DNA from: Salipiger sp. IMCC34102
Lineage (GTDB): Bacteria; Pseudomonadota; Alphaproteobacteria; Rhodobacterales; Rhodobacteraceae
NCBI RefSeq assembly: GCF_004145405.1
Contig: NZ_SELQ01000002.1
Coordinates: 620,001-684,000 of the forward strand
Length of the DNA stretch: 64,000 bases
Direction of reading: 5' to 3'
Each line of letters starts with the position of its first letter. Position 1 is the first letter of the stretch. The notes beneath the pieces were generated by a model. It was not told the DNA's origin and ran no database searches. It saw only the letters and a list, made by a program, of their open reading frames with translations. The position numbers were made by a program, and so were the translations under genes. Shown here piece by piece: positions 29,936 through 39,137 of the stretch.

Positions 29936-32013
29936 GGTGTGGCCCTCGCGTGAATGTCGATGCAGCCGTCGGCCAGCACGCGCAAGCCGCGGCTCGCAGG
30001 CACGACGAGGGTGGTCTCCTCCTCGGTCACCAAGGCAGGTCCCAGGGCTGTCGCTCCCGCCGCCAGATCGGCGCGGCGGTGGACACCGGCCGAGACCACC
30101 CTGCCTGATCCCGCGTCGAAGAGGTCGCGCTGTAGAGAGGCTTGCATGTCCGCTCCGTCCGGCAACGGGTCCAACGGGGCGACGGGCGGCCCGGGCGTCG
30201 CGGCGTTTACGGACCAGACGGTGATCTCGACCTCCATCCCCTGCACGGTCCGCCCGAAGAGCGCCGCGTAGGCCGCCTCGAACCGTGCGAGGTAGGTGGC
30301 GGCGTCGGGGGCACGCGCCTCCGCCTCGTCCAGCGTGACCGGAATCTCCCACCCCTGCCCGCTGTAGCGCATGTAGACCTTGTGCTCGGATCCGATGGGG
30401 GCGTCGGCGTCGCAGGATCGGACGAAGGCCCGCGCCTCAGCCGCCATCTCCGCGAACAGGGCCGCTACCGCCGCAGGGTCGAAATCGCCCATTCGCATGA
30501 AGACCGAGCGCGTCGCCTCGAAGCTGAAGGGCGCACGCAGGAACCCGATGGCCGAGCCCACGCCGGCGCCGGGAGGCACGAGGCAGCGGTCGATGCCGAG
30601 CTTCTCGCACAGGCGCGCGGCGTGCAGCGGGGCGGCGCCGCCGAAGGCGATCATCGTGTAGACCGTCAGGTCCTCGCCGTTCTCGACCGCGTGGACGCGG
30701 GCGGCGTTGGCCATGTTCTCGTCCACCACTTCCGCGAGACCATGGGCGGCCTCCAGCGTATCCAGACCCAGCGGCGCGCCAAGGTCGCGGTCCAGCGCTG
30801 CGGCGGCGGCCGCAGGATCGAGCGGGATGCGTCCGCCCGCGAACCCCTCCGGGTCCAGCTTGCCCAGTGCGAGGTCCGCGTCCGTCACCGCGGGCCGGTC
30901 GCCACCGCGCCCGTAGCAGGCCGGTCCCGGCTCGGATCCCGCACTTTCCGGTCCAACGCGGATCTGGCGCAGCGCGTCGACCTGCGCCAGCGACCCGCCG
31001 CCCGCGCCAATTTCCACCATGTCGATCACCGGGATCGAGATCGGCATGCCTGAGCCCTTCTTGAACCGGTAGGTGCGCGCGACCTCGAAGACGCGCGCGG
31101 TCTTGGGGCTTTGGTCGCGGATCAGGCAGATCTTGGCCGTGGTCCCGCCCATGTCGAAGGACAGCACCCGGTCGAGCCCGTGCCGGGCCGCGATGTCGGC
31201 GGCGAAGACGGCGCCCCCCGCCGGGCCCGATTCCACCAGCCGGACGGGAAAGTCCGCCGCCGTCCGAAGGTCCATGATCCCGCCGCCGGAGTGCACCAGG
31301 AAGACCGGGCAATCGGCCCCCTCGTCGCGCAGGCGCGTCTTCAGCCGGTCGAGGTAGGATTTCATCAGGGGCTTGATGTAGGCGTTCGCCACCGTGGTGT
31401 TGAACCGCTCGTATTCGCGCATCTGCGGGCTGACCTCGCAGGAGAGCGAGACCATGACCCCCGGCAGCCGCTCGGCCAGCACATCGCGGACCAGCCGTTC
31501 GTGGGCGGCGTTCACGTAGGAATGCAGGAAGCCCACGGCGATGCTGTCGTACCCCCCATGCGCCAGATCGTCGGCCAGGGCTTCTATATCGGCGCGCGCG
31601 AGCGGGATCAGCACGCCGCCGTCCGCGTCCATCCGCTCGCGCAGCGTATAACGGCGATGACGCGCCACCAGCGGTTCCGGCAGCGTCAGGTTCAGGTCGT
31701 ATTGCTCGAAACGCGACTCGGTGCGCATCTCGATCACGTCGCGGAAGCCTTCGGTGGTGATAAGCGCCGTGCGCGCGCCCCGCCGCTCGATCAGCGCATT
31801 CGTGGCGAGCGTCGTACCGTGGATGATCTGACCGATGGCGGAGACGGTGATCCCCGCCGCGGCACAGACCCGGTGCATCCCTTCGACGATGGCATCCTCG
31901 GGTGCGGCGTAGGTCGTCAGAACCTTGGTCGACTGCCGGGGCCCGGCCCCTTCCAGCACCACGTCGGTGAAGGTGCCGCCGATGTCCACGCCCAACCGTA
32001 TGCCGTCCGCCAT
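29932..32013 (-). CDS. Hydantoinase/oxoprolinase family protein (HyuA)
   Basis: A 693-aa HyuA-type subunit of the ASKHA superfamily, the ATP-using half of the HyuAB enzyme. It has LGVDIGGTFTDVVLEG (phosphate loop), IIHGTTLATNALIERRGART, DMGGTTAKICLI and GAGVGSAIGFLRAPFSFE. It is the usual length for an A subunit that is separate from B, whereas in eukaryotic 5-oxoprolinase the two are fused. It overlaps hyuB by four bases and has no transporter or regulator in its immediate transcript. Confidence 0.9.
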   Translation of the reverse strand: MADGIRLGVDIGGTFTDVVLEGAGPRQSTKVLTTYAAPEDAIVEGMHRVCAAAGITVSAIGQIIHGTTLATNALIERRGARTALITTEGFRDVIEMRTESRFEQYDLNLTLPEPLVARHRRYTLRERMDADGGVLIPLARADIEALADDLAHGGYDSIAVGFLHSYVNAAHERLVRDVLAERLPGVMVSLSCEVSPQMREYERFNTTVANAYIKPLMKSYLDRLKTRLRDEGADCPVFLVHSGGGIMDLRTAADFPVRLVESGPAGGAVFAADIAARHGLDRVLSFDMGGTTAKICLIRDQSPKTARVFEVARTYRFKKGSGMPISIPVIDMVEIGAGGGSLAQVDALRQIRVGPESAGSEPGPACYGRGGDRPAVTDADLALGKLDPEGFAGGRIPLDPAAAAAALDRDLGAPLGLDTLEAAHGLAEVVDENMANAARVHAVENGEDLTVYTMIAFGGAAPLHAARLCEKLGIDRCLVPPGAGVGSAIGFLRAPFSFEATRSVFMRMGDFDPAAVAALFAEMAAEARAFVRSCDADAPIGSEHKVYMRYSGQGWEIPVTLDEAEARAPDAATYLARFEAAYAALFGRTVQGMEVEITVWSVNAATPGPPVAPLDPLPDGADMQASLQRDLFDAGSGRVVSAGVHRRADLAAGATALGPALVTEEETTLVVPASRGLRVLADGCIDIHARATP

Positions 32014-32074
32014 GTCCGCCCTTTCCCGTTGGGGTCAGTCAACGCGGCGGGGCGGAAATGTCAAACGCCGTGAC

Positions 32075-33037
32075 CTAGTCCTCGTGGTGAAAATCCGCGA
32101 CCGTCTCTCGGGTTCCCAGCAGCATCGCGTCGGCGACGTGCCGGAAGGGACGCAGGTCGACGTCGGACTGGCCGGTCTCGATCAGCTCGGCGAAGCGGTG
32201 GTAGACGCCACCATATTCGGTCTGGTCGGGCAGCGCCTGTTCCTGGCCGTTTACGATCATCTTCGTCGCGGCATCCAGAAGCTTGAGCGGCCCGTCGGTG
32301 GTGTCGATCTCCATGTCCCAGGTGGGCGGATCCTCGTGGCGGAAATCGAAATCTGCGGTGACCTTCATGTCGCCCGGCCCCGCGAAGTCGAGCTTGGCTG
32401 CGATGGGCATCTGGCGGTTGCCGGGCACCTTCAGGTCCGCTTCGCGCAGGTGCACCTCCACCGGCAGGATCTCGACCATGATCGACAGCGCGTTCACGCC
32501 TGTGTCGAAGACGCCGAGGCCCGCGGGCTCCCAGATCCAGTCCTGGCCGGGGTGATGCACGCGCACGTCCTCGTGCCAGGTGATGCGCATTCCCGTCACG
32601 GTGCGATCGCGCAGCCAGGCCCGCGCCGCGGCCACCCCCGGCGCATGCTTGACGTGCCAGGAGGCGTAGAGCGTCACGCCCTTGGCCTGTGCCAGCCGCT
32701 GCAGCTTGTGCACCTCGGACAGGGTCGCCCCGGGAGGCTTTTCCAGCATGACGTGCTTGCCCGCCGCCAGCGCCTTCATCGCGTAGTCGAAACGCGGCAG
32801 GGGCGGCATGGTCAGGCTGACGATCCCGATGTCGGGTCGATCGGCGATCAGGTCTTCGATTTCCGCGTGATTCTCCATCCCGTCCAGCCCGCCGGAATGG
32901 CTGACGGTCGCCGCGAGGGTGAACGCCTCGCTGGTCTCGATGGCGGGGACGTGCTGGTCGCGGGCGATCTTGCCGATGCCCGCGAGGGCGAGATCGGCAC
33001 CGATCAACTGGCGGCCCGAAGAGGAGGTGGCGGTCAT
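32075..33037 (-). CDS. Gfo/Idh/MocA oxidoreductase, D-galactose (or L-arabinose) 1-dehydrogenase-like
   Basis: A 320-aa NAD(P)-dependent sugar dehydrogenase. LALAGIGKIARDQHVPAI is the Rossmann dinucleotide-binding loop, variant GxGxxA. HVMLEKPPGATLSE is the EKP motif with the catalytic Lys. GQDWIWEPAGLGVFDTGVNALS holds the Asp and downstream active-site residues. Resemblance is strongest to the bacterial galactose/arabinose 1-dehydrogenases that start a non-phosphorylating route to sugar acids. No other gene of that route adjoins it, so the sugar is uncertain. Confidence 0.72.
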   Translation of the reverse strand: MTATSSSGRQLIGADLALAGIGKIARDQHVPAIETSEAFTLAATVSHSGGLDGMENHAEIEDLIADRPDIGIVSLTMPPLPRFDYAMKALAAGKHVMLEKPPGATLSEVHKLQRLAQAKGVTLYASWHVKHAPGVAAARAWLRDRTVTGMRITWHEDVRVHHPGQDWIWEPAGLGVFDTGVNALSIMVEILPVEVHLREADLKVPGNRQMPIAAKLDFAGPGDMKVTADFDFRHEDPPTWDMEIDTTDGPLKLLDAATKMIVNGQEQALPDQTEYGGVYHRFAELIETGQSDVDLRPFRHVADAMLLGTRETVADFHHED

Positions 33038-33088
33038 GTCGTGTCTTCCGAAAGGATCAATCGGAAGGGCACCTAGAGCGCGCGTCGT

Positions 33089-33349
33089 TCAGGACATCCC
33101 CAGGGCGGCCATATACATCTCGAGCACGGCCTCTTCCTCGGCGATGTCGTCCTTGTCGCGCTTGCGCAGGCTGATGATCTTGCGCAGGACCTTCACGTCG
33201 TAGCCGCGGCCCTTGGCCTCGGCCATGATCTCCTTCTGGCCGTCGGCGATGTCCTTCTTCTCGGCCTCGAGGCGCTCGTAGCGCTCGATGAACTGGCGCA
33301 GTTCTTCGCCGGCGACGTTTTCGGTCGGGTTGGTCGAGGTATCGGACAT
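33089..33349 (-). CDS. gapR: GapR family (DUF2312) DNA-binding protein
   Basis: An 86-aa all-helical protein: ELRQFIERYERLEAEKKDIA, DGQKEIMAEAKGRGYDVKVL, RKIISLRKRDKDDIAEEEAV. This is the DUF2312 family, whose Caulobacter member GapR encircles overtwisted DNA ahead of replication and transcription forks and helps topoisomerases. The Met at 33349 follows a GGAGAG-type ribosome-binding site (minus strand) and begins MSDTSTNPTENVAGEE; the longer frame to 33463 is not supported. It is divergent from a small membrane protein gene. Confidence 0.9.
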   Translation of the reverse strand: MSDTSTNPTENVAGEELRQFIERYERLEAEKKDIADGQKEIMAEAKGRGYDVKVLRKIISLRKRDKDDIAEEEAVLEMYMAALGMS

Positions 33350-33461
33350 CGGGGACTCTCCGGGCTTGGGTTCGGGACAGGGTCCTAGCGGGCCGCTCCG
33401 ACCCTTGCAAGGTGCAGGCCAAGCGGGTAGCGGAAGGACCGGCAACTTGGAAGGTGCATCC

Positions 33462-33677
33462 ATGACGATACTGATCTGGGCCGGAATCGTGCTGTCGCTG
33501 ATCGGCTTGAGCGGCGTCGTCTATTCCATCGTCGGCGTCAGCCGCGCGAAGAAGGCGAAGCTTCCCGACGCGGAGCTGCGCGCGCGGATCGCGAGGATGA
33601 TGCCGGTGAACCTCGCCTCGTTCTTCGCCGCGATGCTGGGGCTGATGATGGTGCTCGTGGGCACGCTTCTGGGCTGA
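33462..33677 (+). CDS. Small two-helix membrane protein, unknown function
   Basis: A 71-aa protein. TILIWAGIVLSLIGLSGVVY (residues 2-21) and LASFFAAMLGLMMVLVGTLL (51-70) are strong membrane segments, joined by a basic, probably cytoplasmic loop (VSRAKKAKLPDAELRARIAR). A GGAAGG ribosome-binding site precedes the ATG. I do not recognise a named family. It is divergent from gapR and its stop lies 3 bp from the end of the convergent E1 gene. Confidence 0.65.
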   Translation: MTILIWAGIVLSLIGLSGVVYSIVGVSRAKKAKLPDAELRARIARMMPVNLASFFAAMLGLMMVLVGTLLG

Positions 33678-33680
33678 CCC

Positions 33681-35864
33681 TCAGCGCCCCGTCAGCGCGC
33701 GCGCGGCCTGCACGATATCCGGCACCGAGGGCATGGTCGCGGCATAGGCCGGACCCGTCGCGATGAAGCTGTCATGCGCCGTCAGCCGTGCGAGCCGCGC
33801 CGTGCCGGTTTCCGACAGATGCGCCATCACCGCCTCGGCCACCCCGCCCGAATGTCGGGTCTCGTCCACGATCAGCACATGCTTGCAATCCGCCACGGCG
33901 GCGGTCAAAGCCTCTTTCGGCAGGGGCGAGAGCCAACGCAGATCGACGATCCGCAAGCCGATCCCCGCCGCCTCGAGCGCCGCGCGCGCCTTGTGGGACA
34001 GGTAGACGCCGTTGCCGAAGGTGACGATGGCAAGGTCCGTGCCGTCTCCGCTCACCCCGACCTCGCCCATGCTGAGCCGTCGCGTGGGATCGGGATAGCG
34101 GCGCATCCAGCCGCCGTCCCCCTCCTGGGCGAGGTCGCGCATCGGGTAGAGCGCGATGGGCTCGACCACGACCACCACGCGCTGCTCCTCGCGCGCGAGG
34201 CGCACCGCTTCGCGCAGCATCATCGCGGCCTCCGCCCCGTCCGAGGGCACGCCCAGGATCACGCCCGGGATGTCGCGCAGCACCGCCAACGCGTTGTCGT
34301 TGTGGAAATGCCCGCCGAAGCCCTTCTGGTAGCCCAGCCCCGCGATCCGCAGCACCATCGGGTTGGCGAACTGCTTGTTGGAAAAGAACGGCAGCGTCGC
34401 GGCCTCCCCCCGGATCTGGTCCTCGGCGTTGTGGAGATAGGCGAGGAACTGGATCTCGGGCATGGGGACAAAACCGTTGTGCGCCATGCCGATGGCCAGC
34501 CCCAGGATCGACTGCTCGTCCAGCAGCGTGTCGATCGTCCGGTCCGCGCCTAAGCGCGCCTGCAGTTTCTGGGTGACGCCGTAGACGCCACCCTTGCGGC
34601 CCACGTCCTCGCCCATGAGCACGATTTCGGGGTGGGCCAGCATGAGGTCGGTCAGTGCCCAGTTGATCAGCCGCGACATCGGCTGCGGCGCGTCCATCGC
34701 GCGAAGGTCCGTCCCGAAGGTGGCCGCGCGATCGGCAGGCACCGGCCCGTTCGCGGCACGGTTCGCGCGCGCGTGCGGGATGAGGCTTGCCATCACGTCC
34801 CGCGCCGTCACCAGACGGGGCCGCGTCACGGCGCGTTCGGCCAGGGTGGCCACCTCCGCACAGGTGTCGGTGTAGAGGCCCAGCGCCGCGTCAGGTGTCA
34901 TTACCCCGGCCGCATCCATCAGACGCATGCTGTGCAAAAGCGGGTCCTGCGCCTCTTCCGCCTCGACCTCGGCCTTCGTGAGGTAACTCGTCGGCACGTC
35001 CGCGCCCGCGTGACCGTAAAGGCGGATGGTGCGCAGATGCAGGAAGGCGGGCTTTCGGGTCCTGCGGGTGTAGGCCGCAGCCTCCGCCGCCGCGCGAAAG
35101 GTGTCGTAGATGTCCAGACCGTCCGCCTTGAAGTAGGCAAGCCCCGGTCGCTGGGCGAAGGTCGCCTCGATCCAGCCCCTTGGGGTCTTGGTGGAAATGC
35201 CGATCCCGTTGTCCTCGCAAACGAACAGAAGCGGCATCGGCACCGATTGGTAGGCGGCCCATTGGGCTGCGTTGAAGGCGCCCTGCGCCGTCGAATGGTT
35301 GGCCGAGGCATCGCCGAAGCTCGCGACCACGATCCCGTCGGGGGCCAGGATCGCGTGTTCGGGTCGACGGCGGCGCGCGGCCCCGATGGAATAGGCGGCG
35401 CCCACGGCCTTGGGCAGGTGACTGGCGATGGTCGAAGTCTGCGGCGGGATCATCAGATCGCGGCTGCCCAGCACCTTGTGTCGCCCGCCCGAGATCGGAT
35501 CCTCCGACGACAGCGCGAAGGACAGGAGCATATCCCAGGCCGGCGTCTGCCCCGGCACCTGCCCCGCGCGCGCGATCTGGAACGCGGCATCCCGGTAATG
35601 CAGGAACGCCATGTCGTCGGGCCGCAATGCGAGGGCGACGGCCGCCATCCCCTCGTGCCCGGAGGAGCCGATGGTGTAGAACCCCTGCCCCGCCCGCTGC
35701 ATCGCCCGGCTCTGCCGGTCCAGCGCCCGGGTGAGGCAGCCCGCCCGGAAGGCAGCCTCGGCCAGTTCAGGCGAAAGCGGGCCGTCCGGCGCCCGGCCCG
35801 GAGGCAGATCCCCCGCCGCCGCGCGCGCAAGGACCGCCGCGTGCACGATCTCGCAGCGATCCAT
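33681..35864 (-). CDS. Fused 2-oxoacid dehydrogenase E1 (alpha and beta in one chain)
   Basis: A thiamine-diphosphate enzyme of the branched-chain 2-oxoacid/pyruvate dehydrogenase E1 type, about 727 aa. The alpha half has FYTIGSSGHEGMAAVALAL and the ThDP loop GDASANHSTAQGAFNAAQWA; the beta half starts near ALTDLMLAHPEIVLMGEDVG and ends with KHVLIVDETRHSGGVAEAV. No E2 or E3 gene is nearby. The start is uncertain: the Met at 35864 is given, but the frame continues to GTG at 35891 and TTG at 35963, and no candidate has a clear ribosome-binding site. Confidence 0.85.
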   Translation of the reverse strand: MDRCEIVHAAVLARAAAGDLPPGRAPDGPLSPELAEAAFRAGCLTRALDRQSRAMQRAGQGFYTIGSSGHEGMAAVALALRPDDMAFLHYRDAAFQIARAGQVPGQTPAWDMLLSFALSSEDPISGGRHKVLGSRDLMIPPQTSTIASHLPKAVGAAYSIGAARRRRPEHAILAPDGIVVASFGDASANHSTAQGAFNAAQWAAYQSVPMPLLFVCEDNGIGISTKTPRGWIEATFAQRPGLAYFKADGLDIYDTFRAAAEAAAYTRRTRKPAFLHLRTIRLYGHAGADVPTSYLTKAEVEAEEAQDPLLHSMRLMDAAGVMTPDAALGLYTDTCAEVATLAERAVTRPRLVTARDVMASLIPHARANRAANGPVPADRAATFGTDLRAMDAPQPMSRLINWALTDLMLAHPEIVLMGEDVGRKGGVYGVTQKLQARLGADRTIDTLLDEQSILGLAIGMAHNGFVPMPEIQFLAYLHNAEDQIRGEAATLPFFSNKQFANPMVLRIAGLGYQKGFGGHFHNDNALAVLRDIPGVILGVPSDGAEAAMMLREAVRLAREEQRVVVVVEPIALYPMRDLAQEGDGGWMRRYPDPTRRLSMGEVGVSGDGTDLAIVTFGNGVYLSHKARAALEAAGIGLRIVDLRWLSPLPKEALTAAVADCKHVLIVDETRHSGGVAEAVMAHLSETGTARLARLTAHDSFIATGPAYAATMPSVPDIVQAARALTGR

Positions 35865-36195
35865 CAGCACGGCGCTTTCGAAAGGGCGCACGGCAACGGG
35901 ATGAGGGGCAACGGAATGTGCATGACGGATCCTTCGGTCGCGACGTCGCGGAGAGGCTAGCAACCCCTGCGATATTGTTCGAGATGCGATCTCGCAAAGC
36001 CATGCGCCGCGTCACACGACGCGGACGCCCACCGGGCAACAGCAATTCCCGATGGACCCGCCACCAATCTGCGGGGGGCGTCAGGCGGGGTCCCTTCGGG
36101 GCCTGCCGCACAGGGTGCCGCGCGCCGTCGCATTTCGCGAAAAATCTCCTTGCAGCCCCAAGGCGGGGACGGTAAAGCCTCCCTCACTTGATGAT
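35865..36195. other. Region without a clear gene between the E1 gene and tRNA-Gly
   Basis: The first 99 bp are an open in-frame N-terminal extension of the E1 gene that may or may not be translated. Near the far end, TTGCAG (36150-36155), 17 bp, TAAAGC (36173-36178) is a weak plus-strand promoter candidate for the tRNA-Gly pair. I see nothing else in between. Confidence 0.5.
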
Positions 36196-36270
36196 GCGGG
36201 CGTAGCTCAGGGGTAGAGCATAACCTTGCCAAGGTTAGGGTCGTGAGTTCGAATCTCATCGCCCGCTCCA
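36196..36270 (+). tRNA. tRNA-Gly (anticodon GCC), copy 1
   Basis: The acceptor stem is GCGGGCG/CGCCCGC with discriminator T and encoded CCA; the anticodon loop is CTTGCCAAG and the T-loop GTTCGAATC. An 11-bp perfect inverted repeat flanks the tRNA (36183-36193 and 36269-36279, the latter starting inside CCA). Confidence 0.95.
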
Positions 36271-36292
36271 TCAAGTGAGACAGATCTGGCGC

Positions 36293-36367
36293 GCGGGCGT
36301 AGCTCAGGGGTAGAGCATAACCTTGCCAAGGTTAGGGTCGTGAGTTCGAATCTCATCGCCCGCTCCA
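36293..36367 (+). tRNA. tRNA-Gly (anticodon GCC), copy 2
   Basis: Identical over all 75 bases to copy 1 and separated from it by 22 bp, so the two are probably cotranscribed. CCA is encoded. It lacks the flanking inverted repeat seen around copy 1. Confidence 0.95.
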
Positions 36368-36480
36368 GATCGTACATATGGCCCTTGGCTCTTCCTGATT
36401 TATCGTGCTCCAGCAGCGTCTTGCACCGATCCGGAAAGGTGCGCGCCTGTCTCCGGCCGGGACGGCCGACCGCTTTTCGG

Positions 36481-36720
36481 TCAGAACGCCTTGAACGTGA
36501 GCGTCGTCAACGTCCGCTCGATCCCGTCGATGCCCGCGACGCCGTCGTTGATGAAATGGCCGACGTCCTGATCTTCGGGCACGTAGGCCTTCATCAGCAG
36601 ATCGAACTCCCCGCTCGTCGAGTAGAGTTCCGAGTGTAGCTCGCGCAGGGCGATCGCCTCGGCCACGTCGTAGGTTGTGCCGGGGCGGCAGCGGATCTGG
36701 ACGAAGACGCAGGTCGTCAT
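36481..36720 (-). CDS. Stand-alone Lrp/AsnC ligand-binding (RAM) domain protein
   Basis: A 79-aa protein consisting only of the RAM domain of Lrp/AsnC regulators: [20 protein letters not shown], then [40 protein letters not shown]. There is no HTH, so it cannot bind DNA in the usual way; such proteins may bind amino acids or modulate full-length Lrp proteins. The Met at 36720 follows AGGAG. It is divergent from hisB. Confidence 0.82.
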   Translation of the reverse strand: MTTCVFVQIRCRPGTTYDVAEAIALRELHSELYSTSGEFDLLMKAYVPEDQDVGHFINDGVAGIDGIERTLTTLTFKAF

Positions 36721-36842
36721 GGAAGAAGGCTCCTGTTCGCGGGTCGGGGCAAACCTGCACCAGGGCGCGGGCTTGCGCAATCGCCACCTTGGCCCAGCCG
36801 CGCACCGGGCCTATAGAAGCGCCCAAACGACAGGAGCCCGCG

Positions 36843-37430
36843 ATGCGCCACGCCACGATCACCCGCAAGACCGCAGAGACCGACATCACCGTCATGATCG
36901 ACCTCGACGGCACGGGGTCCTACGACAACCGCACCGGCGTCGGCTTCTTCGATCACATGCTCGACCAGCTGGCGCGGCATGCGCTGATCGACCTGCACGT
37001 GAAGGCGACCGGCGATCTGCATATCGACGACCACCACACGGTCGAGGACGTGGGCATCGCCATCGGGCAGGCCCTCACCCAGGCGCTGGGCGACAAGACC
37101 GGGATCCGCCGCTACGGCGATTGCCACCTGGCGATGGACGACGCACAGGTGCGCGCCGCGCTCGATCTGTCGGGACGGCCCTACCTGATCTGCAACCTCG
37201 ACCTGCCGCACGGCAAGATCGGCACCTTCGACACCGAACTGGTGCGCGAATTTTTCCAGGCGCTCGCCACGCATGGCGGGATCACGCTGCACATCGACCG
37301 GCTGCACGGCTTCAACAGCCACCATGTGACGGAGGCGGCCTTCAAGGCCGTCGCCCGCGCCCTGCGGGCCGCGATCGAACCCGACCCCCGCCGGTCGGAC
37401 GCCATCCCCTCTACCAAGGGCCGACTGTGA
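36843..37430 (+). CDS. hisB: Imidazoleglycerol-phosphate dehydratase
   Basis: A 195-aa monofunctional HisB, the manganese enzyme that dehydrates IGP in histidine synthesis. It shows [20 protein letters not shown] and [20 protein letters not shown] (metal-binding HHxxE), then [18 protein letters not shown]. There is no HisN phosphatase domain, as expected outside enterobacteria. AGGAG precedes the ATG. Its stop overlaps the hisH start (GTGA). Confidence 0.97.
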   Translation: MRHATITRKTAETDITVMIDLDGTGSYDNRTGVGFFDHMLDQLARHALIDLHVKATGDLHIDDHHTVEDVGIAIGQALTQALGDKTGIRRYGDCHLAMDDAQVRAALDLSGRPYLICNLDLPHGKIGTFDTELVREFFQALATHGGITLHIDRLHGFNSHHVTEAAFKAVARALRAAIEPDPRRSDAIPSTKGRL

Positions 37431-38065
37431 CCACCGTTCTGATCGACTACGACAGCGGCAATCTACATTCCGCGCAGAAAGCCTTCGAGCGCATGGCGCG
37501 CGAGGTGGATGCGGGCGAGGTGCTGGTTTCGGACCGGGCCGAGGACGTGGCCCGGGCAGACCGGCTTGTGCTGCCCGGCGACGGGGCCTTTCCGCATTGC
37601 CGCGACCAGCTATTCGGACGGACAGCACTCGCGCAGGCCATCGTGGAGGCGGTGGAACGGCGCGCCGTGCCCTTCCTGGGTATCTGCGTCGGCATGCAGC
37701 TTCTGGCCACGACGGGCCATGAATATGCAGCTACCCCGGGCTTCGGCTGGATCCCGGGCGACGTCAGCCGTATCCGGCCCTCTGACGGCGCGCTCAAGAT
37801 CCCGCACATGGGCTGGAACGACCTGGTGATCGATCGCCCGCACCCGGTGCTTGAAGGGATCGCGACCGGCGAGCATGCCTACTTCGTGCATTCCTACGCG
37901 ATGCAGCCGGCAAATCCCAACGACCTGCTGGCACACGTCGATTACGGCGGCGCCGTCACCGCGGTGGTGGGCCGCGACACGGTCATCGGCGCGCAGTTTC
38001 ACCCCGAAAAGAGCCAGGCGGCCGGTCTTCGGATGATCGCCAATTTCCTGCGCTGGACCCCGTGA
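37427..38065 (+). CDS. hisH: Imidazole glycerol phosphate synthase glutaminase subunit
   Basis: A 212-aa class I glutamine amidotransferase with a GTG start. [20 protein letters not shown] at the N-terminus, [12 protein letters not shown] (catalytic Cys) and [14 protein letters not shown] (catalytic His and Glu) are intact. It supplies ammonia to HisF, which here is encoded 2 kb away on the other strand. It overlaps both hisB and glsA by four bases. Confidence 0.97.
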   Translation: MTTVLIDYDSGNLHSAQKAFERMAREVDAGEVLVSDRAEDVARADRLVLPGDGAFPHCRDQLFGRTALAQAIVEAVERRAVPFLGICVGMQLLATTGHEYAATPGFGWIPGDVSRIRPSDGALKIPHMGWNDLVIDRPHPVLEGIATGEHAYFVHSYAMQPANPNDLLAHVDYGGAVTAVVGRDTVIGAQFHPEKSQAAGLRMIANFLRWTP

Positions 38066-38976
38066 GCGATCTGCAGGGCGTCCTCGACCGGATCGGGCTG
38101 ACCATGGCCGAGCGCACCGACCGGGGGCGCGTGGCGTCCTACATCCCGCCGCTGGCCCGCGTCGATCCGATGCAGTTCGGCATGGCCGTGGCCTTGCCCG
38201 ACGGACGGACCCTGACCACCGGCAATGCCGCGACCGGCTTCTCGATCCAGAGCATCTCGAAGGTGTTCACGCTGTCGCTGGCCCTGGGCCGCCTGGGCGA
38301 AGGCTTCTGGAGCCACGTGGGCCGCGAGCCGTCGGGGCAGGCCTTCAATTCCATCCTGCAGCTCGAACACGAGGCGGGCCTGCCGCGCAATCCCTTCATC
38401 AACGCGGGCGCCATCGCCACCACGGATGCGGCCATGGCGAACCACGAACCCAAGGTGTTCCTTGCCGAACTGCTCAGCTTCGTGCGCGCCGCGGCCGAGG
38501 ACGAGGACATCCACATCGATCAGGCCGTCGCGGATTCGGAGAAGGCGACCGGCGATCTCAACCGGGCGCTGGCGTTCTTTATGGCCTCGCACGACCGGTT
38601 GTCGAACCCGGTCGAAAAGGTTCTCGGCACCTACTTCCACCAATGCGCGATCCACATGAACTGCCGGCAACTGGCGCGGGCGGCGCTGGCCTTCGCGGGT
38701 GGCCCCGGCGTTCCGAACCTCGTCTCGGAGGCGCGGCGCAAGCGGATCAACTCGCTGATGATGCTGTGCGGGCACTACGACGCCTCGGGGGATTTCGCGT
38801 TCCGCGTCGGCCTGCCGGGCAAGTCCGGCGTCGGCGGCGGTATCCTCGTGGCGGCCCCGGGCCGGGCGGGCATCGCCGTCTGGTCGCCGGGGCTGAACGC
38901 CCAGGGCAACTCCAAGCTGGGGACCGAGGCGCTGGACATGTTCGCCACCCTCACGGGGTGGTCGGTCTTCGGGTGA
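38062..38976 (+). CDS. glsA: Glutaminase
   Basis: A 304-aa serine-dependent beta-lactamase-fold glutaminase that converts glutamine to glutamate and ammonia. [17 protein letters not shown] carries the catalytic S-x-x-K, with [24 protein letters not shown] and [13 protein letters not shown] completing the active site. The GTG start overlaps the hisH stop, so it is translationally coupled to a glutamine-using histidine enzyme, an unusual operon position. Confidence 0.93.
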   Translation: MSDLQGVLDRIGLTMAERTDRGRVASYIPPLARVDPMQFGMAVALPDGRTLTTGNAATGFSIQSISKVFTLSLALGRLGEGFWSHVGREPSGQAFNSILQLEHEAGLPRNPFINAGAIATTDAAMANHEPKVFLAELLSFVRAAAEDEDIHIDQAVADSEKATGDLNRALAFFMASHDRLSNPVEKVLGTYFHQCAIHMNCRQLARAALAFAGGPGVPNLVSEARRKRINSLMMLCGHYDASGDFAFRVGLPGKSGVGGGILVAAPGRAGIAVWSPGLNAQGNSKLGTEALDMFATLTGWSVFG

Positions 38977-39137
38977 GGCGCGCGGGACGGCCCCGTCCGC
39001 CGCGTGCGATCCGACCTTGGAACGACCTGTTCCCCCCGAGTTCGCGGCTTGTGCCGAATCTTGCCGAGCGGAACCCCGCCTGTTGCCGCCGTGGCACACC
39101 GGCGGCTAAGTGAACGCGCAACAACCGGAGTGCCCAG

